NCBI RefSeq assembly: GCF_040954835.1
Contig: NC_090703.1
Span: 6,691,001 to 6,755,000, forward strand
Reading direction: 5' to 3'
Source of the DNA: Lepisosteus oculatus
Taxonomy: Eukaryota > Chordata > Actinopteri > Semionotiformes > Lepisosteidae
Length of the DNA stretch: 64,000 bases
Each line of letters opens with the position of its first letter. The stretch's first letter is position 1. Shown piece by piece: positions 38,407 through 50,400 of the stretch. The position numbers and the translations under genes are program-made. The notes beneath the pieces are model-generated. The model ran no database searches and had not been told where the DNA came from. It worked only from the letters and a program-made list of their open reading frames with translations.

Positions 38407-41400
38407 GTAAGGTAAAAAAGCAATCTGAGAGCCATCTGTTCAGTTTTTACCGATGGTATGTTGCAGGAGAAGGCAGAAAAATGATTGAATTCATTTAAAT
38501 GAAAAGAGTTAGATTTATATTGAGGTCCATGTACTGCCGATAATGCCGTCTTGAGGGAGGTTTGACTGTTTCGGGTGTATGTCATTTGTAATGGAGCGTG
38601 CCCAAAATTAAATAGCCTGTGTGCTCTATAATTCATGGAAGACAAGGAAAACATATGAACTGCAGTGAAATTGAAGTATTTAACTAGCTATCAAATACAA
38701 TTCAGGGCCATGTTATTTTAGCGTTTTCAAAAGAATCTATATATTTGTCCTTCCATGCTAGATAGTATATTCGTAAAAATACAAGGTGATTGTTATTGAT
38801 ATCTGCTCTTGGCCACAATGTGCACCAGGTAATGATGCAGTTTATGTGATTACATTCCTACCCTGTCTGGTTTTTTAGTTTGATAGACCCTGCAATGCAA
38901 TGCCACTTCATAGTCATTTTTTTCCTTTTTATTTGCACTGTTTTATTTATCTTTTTTTAAAGGTTACCAGGAAACCTATAGTCTGCTCCTTTAGAGTTAA
39001 CACTTAACACTGCGTTGAACCATAATGTTGCTCAGCTACGCTGCCCTCCATGGGCCGAATGCTGAATTGCTGTGATTTGTGCTTTTTTTGTGCATATTTG
39101 TAAATGAAATCCCTTAGTCATTGCTGTTTTTTTAGGACAGTAAAGCAAACCCTGTGCTAATATGCGAGTATCAATCTCTTTCAAAGCTATGCTACCCATC
39201 AATTACCTCAGGTTTCCACTCAGAACTAAACCCGGACTTCACCCACTGAGCTTTGGGTTAAATCTGAGAGATTTTCGGACAACTCCTATCTGCAATTGCT
39301 GTATTTTCTTCCTGAACAGCCTCAGTTTCCACTGCAGCATGGCTGCAAGAAAAGCAAAAGCAGAGAACATCACGACACCTCGTTTTAAAGTCATTGAAGG
39401 TCTGTCAGCATGATGTCGTTTCTTTTAATCAACCCGAAACACCCTGGGTTGTCCACTGTTATTGTAAGAATGTTGTGACCATCAGGGATACTGTCTACCA
39501 CAGACAGGCACCTCCAAGTCATTCTAATGAATACTGTAAACTAACACTGGAAAGAGACATGAATAACCAAGCAAAGGGCTGTCACGAAGATGCCGTGGGG
39601 CTTTATTTAAATTAGATGTTGTCAAGGGAAAATAACAAATGCCTAATAATAAATTCAGAACTTGAGCTAGATACAATCCCAGGGTCTCTGAACTGCCCTC
39701 ACACCAACCAAAACAAACACACTATCCAGGTCATTCAACCATCATCGTGCGAATGTATAACAAAGTACAAACACTTGTCCAGATCAATGCAAACATTAGT
39801 CCGGGAGCTCACCAAGGTTTGCTGTTCCCAAAACATCACATTTTAGCCTTCTTCTTAACTTGGCGGCGTCGTAGTCACCTTTTCACTTCAATAATATATT
39901 CATGCCTCGCTCAACTGGGTACAAATCTTCATTTTTCCGTGCAACAGAACCTGCAGCGCATGCGCAGTACGCCTTCAAAAATCAAGATTAGTAACAGGCT
40001 GTTTATTAAGAGATTAAACATTACTTCCCTTCTGATTAGGACACACATCTAGCGCATATCAGGGGGGGACAATTGAACGATCTCCCGCTGACAATCAGTA
40101 ATTCACTACATTGCTCAGGCAGTGAAAAACTTCCTCTGGAGTCTGGGCGCTCCCGTAGGAAAACGGTATCGGACAATACCCGGGGAGGTATCTTTTTTTT
40201 TCCTTCCTTTTTTTAATTACAATACAGAGTACAATTACAATACATACATAATATTCATACGAAACAAAATAATACCAGACTGTCTTGAAATGACCGACAT
40301 TGCCTAAAACAAAAGTATTTCTTCACTTCAACGCTAGCAGTGCGGCTGTGCCGCTCTGTCGGGAAAATCCCACAGTCTGCTGCTGACGTCACCGATTTCG
40401 ACACGCGCTCCAGAACAGCTCTTAAAAATATAAGATGCACAGACATCTGAGCCACAGCAATTTGAGCAGGACGTCTGCTGGGACGGACTTTTCTTTAGTG
40501 TGAGTCGAGCTCTTCGTATCGTATTTGTATGGCAGAAGACGGTTTGCAAAGCAAAGGGCAGCAATTAAACCTTAAATCTTTCGAAATAGTAAATCAGCCT
40601 CACTAAATAACATGTCGTGAACTAGCCAGAACTGAAGCTTAGTAGCTATATTAAGTATATATATAGATAATGTTCCCGTTTTATGAAGTCTTTTAATGCC
40701 ACTCGGTGATGAAGAAGATCGTATTTGTGACTGTGAATACTACAGTATGTGACTTTCTTGTGCAGAAGACGTTATAACATTTCTCTCATCCTTCGGAGGT
40801 TTTTCATGTCCGTTTCTCGATGTGGTTGTTGTTGAACAGGGATGTTCCCTGCCAGTGCATGTGCTGTTTATATACAGTAGTAGTTTGAGCGCATTTGTTG
40901 TTTTTTTATCCTGTCGCTGACAGAGCACAGAAGGAGCTATTTGAGTAATTTGCAAACATCTGTACAAAACCGTTACATTCTAGCTATCGGTGTGTTAATA
41001 TTTGTGGGATTGCTTTAGTTTTGAAGTACTTAATATGCGTTTATTAGTGTTTGAACATTTACATGTAACAAACCATAAATCTTAACTTTTATTATTAAAT
41101 AGAAGAATTACTGTACGAAGCTCTGAATGACTGGATTTGGAACCTTGTGGTTCAAAGAAAAAGTTTTGTGTTACATACACTATCTGCATAGTTAGCTAAA
41201 TCATTTAACAGTGTGACTGAGGTATAGCATACTCTATTGTATGTGAAATTGACGCACATGTTGACAATGCTGTTTTCAGATTGTGCTTACCACACAAAGG
41301 TGGATGACCGTATTTCTGCCGTGTTAAGAAAATATATCCTGTAAGCTGCATGTGTGTCTTGTATGAATTACGTAATGTTGATGTGTTGTTTTTGTTCAGG

Positions 41401-44400
41401 TAAGAAAGAAATGAGAGGTCTGGGAACACACTCCAATGGTGGTGTGAAGAACAAAACCCACATCAAGATGCCTTTCCACTTCCGCAAGAACAAGAATAAT
41501 AAAAATGAGCCAGTGGTGGAGCCAGATCTCCCTCCAGGTACACTGATACGCCCATCTCTCTCTCCCCCATCTCTCTCCCTCATCTCTCCCATCCCCATCC
41601 CTCTTTCTCTCTCTCCCCATCTCTCTCCCTCATCTCTCCCATCCCTCTTTCTCTCTCTCTCATCTCTCCCCCATCTCTCTCCCCCATCTCTCCCCCATCT
41701 CTCTCCCTCATCTCTCCCATCCCTCTTTCTCTCTCTCCCCATCTACCTCTCCCTCATCTCTCCCATCCCTCTTTCTCCCTCCCCCATCTATCTCTCTGTC
41801 ATCTCTTCCCCATCTCTCTCTCTCTCCCTCCCATCTCTCCTGTCCTTGCCTGCGAGGTCTTCCTCAAACTCGTTCCTCTCGTGTCTCCTCAGCGCCCGTG
41901 TTGAGCTTCGAGGAGAACCTCGCGCAGTCGCGGTTGGCGGAAGCCGGCCTGCAGCTGGTGGCCCGGGAGGAGCAGCTGTGCGGCCAGGGGGACGAGGCGG
42001 CGAGGGAGAGGCTGGGGCAGGACTACGACAGGCTGCGCCTTCAGATGTGGGAGGTGGTGATGGCGTCGCTCAGCCTCGGGGACGGGGAGCTCGAGAGGCT
42101 GAGGTCGGCGGTCGAGGCCATCGCGCACCAGGAGGAGCAGGACAGGCGGTGGAAGGAGGAGAGTCAGAGAGAGGCGCCGAGCTGGAGGCCGCTGCGGTGC
42201 CGCAGCACGCACGACCGCCAGCTGTGGCAGATAGTGGAGAGCCGGATGGACAGTACGGAGGAGGTGAACGGGGCGGCTAACCTGTCCTCCTCTGTGAAGA
42301 AGGAGGTCTTCAGGCTGGGCAAGCGCCTGAAGGACGACCTGCTGACGGTGGCGCGTCGCGTGAAGGGCTGCTACCCCCAGGAGTTCGACATCTGCAACAC
42401 TTACGCAAGGTTATACCATGCAGCCTTCTCCATCCAGATGAGGAACCTGACGGAGTTCACGCTGGACCACGAGGACTGCAGCTACCTCCTGTGCTGGATC
42501 CACAATTACTATCCCAAGTAAGTGCCATGGATCCAGTATTATTATCCCAAGTAAGTGCCATGGATCCAGTATTATTATCCCAAGTAAGTGCCATGGATCC
42601 AGTATTATTATCCAAAGTAAGAGCCATGGATCCAGTATTATTATCCAAAGTAAGCTCCATGGATCCAATGTTATTGTTCAAAGTTAGTGCCGTGGATCTA
42701 CTGTTATTACTTATTAAAGTAAGTGCCATGGATCCAGTATTATTATCCAAAGTAAGCGCCATTAATACAGTATTATTATTCAAAGTAAGTTCTACAGAAT
42801 TGCAACACGGGCTCCTCAGGGCTGTGCATGCTAGAACTGCACATTAAAGAGTTCACAGCTCTACGACATGCACATGTATGTATGTATGTCAATTACAGCA
42901 ATCACAAAAGCTGATTTGCTACTTAATCAAATGTTTCTGCACGTTTTTCTCCTTGCAATACCAGACAGGCAGAGATTGTTGTCGATGGTTGGTAATACTT
43001 CATGTCATCCAGAACAAAACTCAGTCTGAGTGGTGAAGTCCCGTCTTTCTTTGAATCCGTGGCTGCTGCTGGGCTTTTCTGTTTGTTTTAAAGTGGTAGA
43101 GACTTGTTATTAAGCTTTTTATGTAGATTATTTAGGTTTTAGAAGTTCAAGTATTTAGTATTTAGTTTGAGTATCTACTGTAGTTTTATTCTGCTTAAAA
43201 TGCTAGACTTGGGAAATCCTCAGAGTGACTTCTTTGGTGCTGTGATTTGCCATGAACTTGTCATAGGTGTTGTTGCGTTTCTTTTTAAAGCAGTATTTAA
43301 TCGGTTTTCAGTCTTTTCGTAAAAACACCATCCAGTACAGTAAATACAGGATGTGTCTGTGATTCTTTCAGCAATGTGCTCAAGAACAAAGAGCTCCAGG
43401 CTGATATCAACACTGAGAACCTGGAAGCTCTTCTTCCTAAGGAGACATTAACACAACTGGAAGAGCAGTATTTTGCTTACAAACAGGTAGGTCAACTTCT
43501 GGTGAGCGAAAATCTAATTTTTCTGAGTACAGTTCACTCCCATTATTTATAAAAATTCATATTTTTTGCTGAAATACCCTTTCTTTTGCCATTTAAAATG
43601 AGATTTGGAAAAGGCGATGGAATTGTAAAAGGTTGAACCAGATTTGTCAGCATCTGTGTCGCTCCTCTCCAGCAGGCAGGCTCATCTTTCCCAGAAAGAA
43701 AAACTGTAACAACATAAACAATGTCACAAATTAAGGACAGGAAAAATAACATACAGTTAAACTGTGAAATCAATATTAGAAATAATACACAATCATTGAA
43801 AATTATTACAATGATTACATTTTGTGAATTAGACCATTGTTAACAGTGCATTATTAGAAATCCAAAGATCACTGCTTTTCTTTTGTTGCAATATCGTTCA
43901 TGGCCTGACATCTGAATTATGACAATTTCGTGGTCGACAATGTGTCACAGCTTAGTAACCGGCACTTCATTTCAGTGCTCTGACAAGAATCAGCCCCCTG
44001 TCTTTCTTCTTTCAAAGAGATGACGTTCACACCCCCTGCTGACAAAGTGTTCTGTATTGTCCCATTTGTTTCTGAAACACTTTAAATCCTTTCACGTGCT
44101 GCTTAATCATTGATACGGGCCTAATGTCATGAAAAGTGGCTCAGAGATGCGTTTAAATTTTAACGTTTTAAGTAGGAAACTTTTAATGAACGAGTTTCCT
44201 CTTTTTTTTTGTGAAACGGGGGCTCCTCAGGGTGGCCGGAAAACTGAATTGCTTTTTTTCTGCAGAGTCAGATCAGCAAATGGACTTTGAAGGCTCTGCA
44301 GACCGAGGAGGAGAAGTGGATGAAAGGAGTGACTCCTGAGCTGACAGATGGGCATTACTTCAGCGAATTACCCATTGACATAATCCAGGTATTGAACACA

Positions 44401-47400
44401 CATCTTTGTTGGAGGAGTCTGCTGTGACTCTTTAAGTGGCTCTGTGTGCCTAATTCACTGCGCCATTCCTTCTGTTATATGGTCTTGTTACTCGTCAGCT
44501 TGTCAAAAAGTGACCATGATCTTTGTAGACTCTAAAACGGATAACCATTCTCGGCACTATGAAACGCACGTCACCCTCTCTGAATTATTTATGAGCCAAT
44601 GGCAGATGGACCTGAACACACTAAAACCCCACTCAAATGCTGAAACGCGGTTAGAAAATGACTTTAGGAAACATCAGTTGGAGGCTTGACTGGTGAAGGT
44701 GCTCGCTTGTGTGCAGGTTGAGCTCTGTGATCCAGGGTTCGAGTCTGGGCTATGTCACTAGCAGACTGTGATGAGGATTTGAGCTGACAGATTTGAGCTG
44801 TGCAACAAGAGCTGACGCACAATTGGCTGAGTTGCGTTGAGGGTTGATGGGTGAGTCGGCCACGGTTCTCTGGGCTCTCAGCTACACAGCGCCCCCTGTG
44901 GCCTCCTGCGTGCTTACAGAATGTGGCACCGTCAGTGAGGGACACCTCTCCTCCAATCAGCGCTGAACTTCCTGCTTGGGGCTGCACCGACAGTGACCTA
45001 TTGGAAAACGAGCAGCTCAGTGTCAATTGGGACTACACTTCCTCTTACTCCCCGTGCATGAGTACAGCGCTCAAAACAATGTGGGGAAAAGCTATCGGCG
45101 AAGAAAATATTTGTCAAGCAGTTTGCACTTCTGTCTCGCAGCTTATAGATGGAAGCGCGAAGGAGGCCAAGGAGATTTCCGATGAAATATTTGCGGCCCT
45201 GAAGAGCATGCTCATGACTGAGCTGGAGAGCTTCTTCATGAGGTAAGAGGTTATAAGACGGAGATTTTCACGTGGAAGACAGCGTATATTTAATATTTAC
45301 AGGCGCATTGCGGGCTGTTGCACATTCCAGCCTAACAGCATTACGAGACCGGGGTGTCATTATCTGTGAAAGTAATAACAGGGACATGGTCCCATTTCCA
45401 CGTCTATCAGATTTCATTACTCTGTGGTGTCCAGTTTAGTGATGCAATGACTTGAATGGGCCAGCTAACCCTATATCAGACCTTATTCTTCTCAAGCATG
45501 CACGCATTGTATCGTACGTCCACAGTAATGAAATGGAGACTGATGGTGTTTAATGTCCTGTTTCAGCTATAAGAAATATTTAGAAGACGTTATGAAAGGA
45601 AAACAGGATAATTCGAAGTTTGTAAAGGCTAACCTGTTGAGCATTAAACAGTTCAGGTAAGTTTTCTGTTCATTAGAATTAAAAAAAAAAATCTTGAACT
45701 TTTGCCATGTTTACTTATGGGCGATAGCAGTTGTTAGAGAAATATTGAATGTGGTGATTTTTGTGTGAAGGTCTAATTCTTTCGAGATGATGGCAAAGCA
45801 AACTGGAAAGTAAAAAAATTCCAGGAAATCTTCCAACGTACTTTTCTACAAAGCAGAATAGAAGGGATATGACTCAGTGGGGTGGGGACTGATTGGAAGA
45901 GAATCATTTATTTCAGTGAAAGCTGCAACAAAATGTCAGTACTTGTGTCATCTTGGTTTGATGTTTCAGAAGTAAAAGAGCAAGCAAAAAAGTAACAGTT
46001 ATGCAGCAGTGGAACTAGTTTATTCACAATGCAGATGCAAATCATGCCCTCACAGTGTAATGACATTTGCATAACTGTAATGATCTTCTTTTGTTTCTCA
46101 GGGAATATGTTGCTAAAAACAGTGAATTCTTTAAAGATGGAAGTGAAGAAAGGTGCATTTTGACACTGAAGCACCTGGAGGACAGTGGATATAGATACCT
46201 AATCGGCATCATGCAAAACTCTATCAAGGTACTTGAGCTGCTGTGCGACACAATCTCTGCTGTCTCCAGGATGGTGGCAGCAGTTTGAAATATCTTTACA
46301 AATATGGAGCGCTCTGTGGTTTCGAATCTGTTGTGCTCTGTTGGTTGTTGTGAACTTCTACTGTATTGATGCAAAGGCTCTTCGTGAGCATGTCATGTAG
46401 TTCTATTGAAGAAGAGCTTCTGTTCACTGGTGTTGTCATGTAAACTGGACACCAGCTGTCAGCGTTCCTCCTATTTTTAGGACACTCGTCTAATTACATC
46501 ATTGCACAATAGCAGGGTTCTGATCTTATTTTTAGTTCCCAGACCTTTATAGCTGGAATTTCACAGTACTTTTGCAGTCTAGTGAGCTATTTCAGTCTTG
46601 TAAGTGTAAGGGGAGCTGGTCCAGTCTCCCGTGAAGCGTAGTTCAGGACCCTGTGCAGACGGTATAATCCGGATGTAAGTGGAGAAGGACAACAGGGAAG
46701 AGACGTAGAGGATCAGGATGGGTTGACAGACAGGGGGGCGTGAGGGCGGTGACCCGGTGCTCCGGGGGCGTGGTGCAAGGAAAACGGATCCAGACAGTTC
46801 AAAGGGTGAATCCGGGACACAGTTCAGAGTCCAGAAATCGTGGGATCCATCCGAGACAGGCAAAGTTAAAATCCGGATCCGGAACAGGAACAAAGTATTA
46901 AAACCAGAGTAACGGGGCCAGGCGCTCTGAGCCCCGGTCTCAGACGGTCAGGACGCCGTGATGAAGGCTATGTCATCGGGTCTCTCCTGGACCCGCTGGT
47001 GGGCGGGCTTCCGGGCGTCCATCTCCCAGTGCTGAGCCAGGAATAACTGGAGCGCCAGGCTTAAATAATGACCGACAAAACAGGAGGCAGGTGAACGTGA
47101 TCAACTATAAAACGAAAGGGTCGGAGCGCCCTTAAGAGGAGGGATGACGATCGCGACAGTAAGAGGCTGCATTTTCATGAGCAGGATAATGTTTCTTTAG
47201 AATGCTTGGTATTCCATTCCAATAAAGTGCGTTCTTCATGTGAACAATCTAAAAGCTACATCGTCTGGGCACTTTTACTTTACAGTCTTTCATAGTAAAA
47301 CCTGAGGTGGTCTTTTACACTCATTGTGAAATCTCTCTGAAACGTTACCAGGAGAACTGAAGTGTGGCAGGTTTATAAATATCTTTTTTGGGAAAACTTT

Positions 47401-50400
47401 TCTCCACATCAAAGGCCCTCCCTTCGGTTCCCGAAAATGCCTGCGTTTTGTTTCTGGATTGTGCTGCTTGGCTGTTCTCATCCTAGGTGGCTGCTGTCCT
47501 TATGGCTGCAGAGGCTCGGAGAAAAGCTGCTGCTGTGTCTCGGATCAAATTGCAGGGTTTTTATTTTTCCGTTTCAAGCTGCTAGCACTAATGAAAAACA
47601 TTCGCCAGAACCACGCTACGCTAGGCAGAAGAACCCATTCTTTCCAGAGTTACAACTTAAGAGGCATAAGAAAGTTTCATTTTCCTTGCACATTGAGAAA
47701 TTATCATTGAGACAGAGCAACCAGCTCTCAGGGGGCAGAGGTACTTTGGAGAATGAGGCCGAAAAGCCAGTGTTTCTATGCCACCTAATGTTCATGCACT
47801 TTCACAGAGTTCTCCAGACTGAAACAGCAGTTCCAAATGGAAGAATTGTGACTTTTCCTCTACATCATTTCAGCTGGCTAGCAAAACCTTGGCAACCTCA
47901 GACTCTCAAGGGCCTCTCTCGGTATTTCCAAAGGGTTGTGTAAGAAAGTTTGGCCCATGCACATGCCCTTCACACATGAGAATCTGGGAGCACTTAAGTT
48001 ATCTGACAGTGTAAAAGATCCTTGAAGAATTTGTTTATGGTGGCTGTGCATCCATTACAGAACCATAAAAATGTCTTTCACATTCCCATAGATCAGTTCT
48101 TTAAATTCAGTATTTTTTTAGGTCTTTTACCTTTCTGTGTTGAAAATGAAGATGATTTTGTTCTAAAACCCTGGGATGGTTCTTCTGTCATCGCAGGGGT
48201 CTGCTGTTGCTATAGCTTTGTGACAGCAGTAGAGTGACGTACACAGTGTTAAGGAGGGGGATAGTATTGCAGGGCAGCCTTCCTAGTCTGACCTTCTTAA
48301 ATTGTGCAGAAGAGAAACTGGTCAGCCGCAAAAGGAGTTAGATCTTCTCTGTGGCAGACTTCAGTGGCTGTCGCACATGGTTTGTTGGGTGAGGTTAATT
48401 TGTGTGAAATGCAGTTAAGTAGTGTTGTCTTTACAGCACTTAAATTCCTCACAGGCTTCGTGGATAAAAAAGTAGCTATTCTTCCTGAACAGCTGTACAC
48501 TATTCTTCCTGTACAATCTGCAAAAAAAACTTAGCAAGATCTATTTGCCAAACATTGTTGTGTGATGTGTATCCTTATTGGAATCCTGACCAGCGACTGG
48601 GAACTGATATAATTAGCTGTTGAGTCCACAGGGCACTTTCTCCTGATCTCCCCTTTGCTGGGATGGCACTGACCGCTCTGACCTCACATGCACAGCATGG
48701 CTTGCGATTAATTGTTTCAAGATTCCTCTCCCTGTGTCCCTCTCCCCAGAGTCTGCACCGGGACGTGGGTACCACGGCCTGGCTCAGCTGCAGCAAGCAG
48801 GTGATGGACAGTCTGCTGCACAAGGTGGAGGAGCTCCTGCAAGGGCACAAGGACATGTCCCCCGAGACCTTTCAGGTACGCCGCTTGCTGGCCGTCCCAC
48901 GTTTCTGCTCCTCAAGCAGGTAGGGCGCTTGCTCAGAATCAGGCAGGTCTTGCCTAGTTTCCCTAGAGAAACAGGCCAGAGGCAGGTTCTTCCACCAGGT
49001 GCGACGTAGTTCAAGTTTTTAAAATGCACTTTAGGGTGGGGAATTGCTAGATCATGTTTTTCCATGTCGGGAGCTGAACTGGACAGCAGGAGGTTATTCC
49101 AAATGCCTCAGTGCCCGAGCAGAAAGCAAAGCAGTCCACCAGGTCGCAGGCAGTTCAAGCTGAGCCAGAAACGGAGGAAGGTACACGGAGCAGCTCGAGG
49201 TGCTGCGATTGCGGCGCCAGCCATGTGGAGAAGCCGGGCTCAGCTAGCGTGTCCCCCTGTTGTGCAGGAGCTGGTGGGCCGGCTGCACATGGCGTTGATC
49301 GTGGAGTACTGCAGGAGGCTCATGAAGCATAAGCTGAAGCTGCGTGACGAGGCGCAGCAGAGGACCGCGGCCGATCGGATCTGCACCGACTCCAGGAAGC
49401 TGCAGTGCCTCTTCAAGGAATACGTGAGTGTGGCCGACCGGACTGGACCTGCTCAGGGGAGCGTGCCTTCTGTCTTGCACACTTCGGGGATTTTTTCTCC
49501 AGGGAGACACAGAGACAGGGAGAGAAGCTTGGGGTCAGAGCGTAGGGTCTGCCATTGTACGGCGCCCCTGGAGCAGTTGGGGTTAAGGGCCTTGCTCAGG
49601 GGCCCAACGGAGTAGGATTCGTCTGCCGGCCGCGGGATTTGAACCGGCAACCTTCCGGTCACAGGCGCAGATCCTTAGCCACAGAGCCACCGCTCCGCCC
49701 CAAATTAGAAGTGTAGAATTCCAAGTGTGGCACGGTGCGGCACACTGGGGAGAATTGGGAAGTGTAGGCAGAATCTTTCCGGCCACAACACCGAAACTCA
49801 GCGCTGCTCGGAGGAGAGGCGTGGCCAGCGCACACGCTGCAAGCCCGCAAGAGCCCAGGAGGTCACTGTGGGGTCGCTGTGTCACCAAGAACCACACGAG
49901 CCCAGGCCAGCTAGTCCCACCCTCCACCCTCGGTGGCCACATCTGGGTCCCCACATGGGGAATCCTAGTCGCAGTCCGCTAGTGACCCGAGCCAGAATCA
50001 AGCCCACTATCACTGAGGTCAGCCTACACTCCAGTCAGCACTTTTGCCTGTTGATCCACTGGCTGAACCCAGGGCATTTTAAGACAAAATCACCTATCAG
50101 TTTGTTAAATCACAGATTATACATTTATCCAGCTATTGTTGGCGTATGTTTCTGGTTTCTGTCAGATATGTGAAATATGGAATGAGATTCTAAATTTAGC
50201 AGAAGGATGACATAATACCATAAGACTGAAATAATTATGAATTGTTTTGCTTTAGAAACCAAACCTGACCTCTTCGTTTAGAAAGGGTCAGTGAGACACA
50301 ATACCGGTTTGCTTTTTACATTAATGGAAAAAAACATTACATCCGTTCCTTACTGGCGTGGATTCAGAAAGTAAGGCTTTTTACCACTAATGCAAATACT

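Noticed and set aside
41354-42280. 308-codon open frame
   Set aside because: It joins exon 2 to a CT-repeat translation and then reads exon 3 in the wrong frame; splicing at GTACAC and CAG explains the coding parts better.
42495-42790. CRISPR-array-like look of regularly spaced repeats
   Set aside because: The units are contiguous with no unique spacers, and the setting is a eukaryotic intron.
42411-42847. Repetitive peptide frames (LLSQVSAMDPV type) on both strands
   Set aside because: These are translations of the 33-bp minisatellite in intron sequence, not a repeat protein.
44851-45246. 131-codon open frame around gene 2 exon 6
   Set aside because: Only 45142-45242 matches the paralogues; the rest runs through the intron and a SINE-like fragment.
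47362-47943. 193-codon open frame in gene 2 intron 8
   Set aside because: No family motif, an unusual composition, and it lies wholly between two well-supported exons; probably chance.
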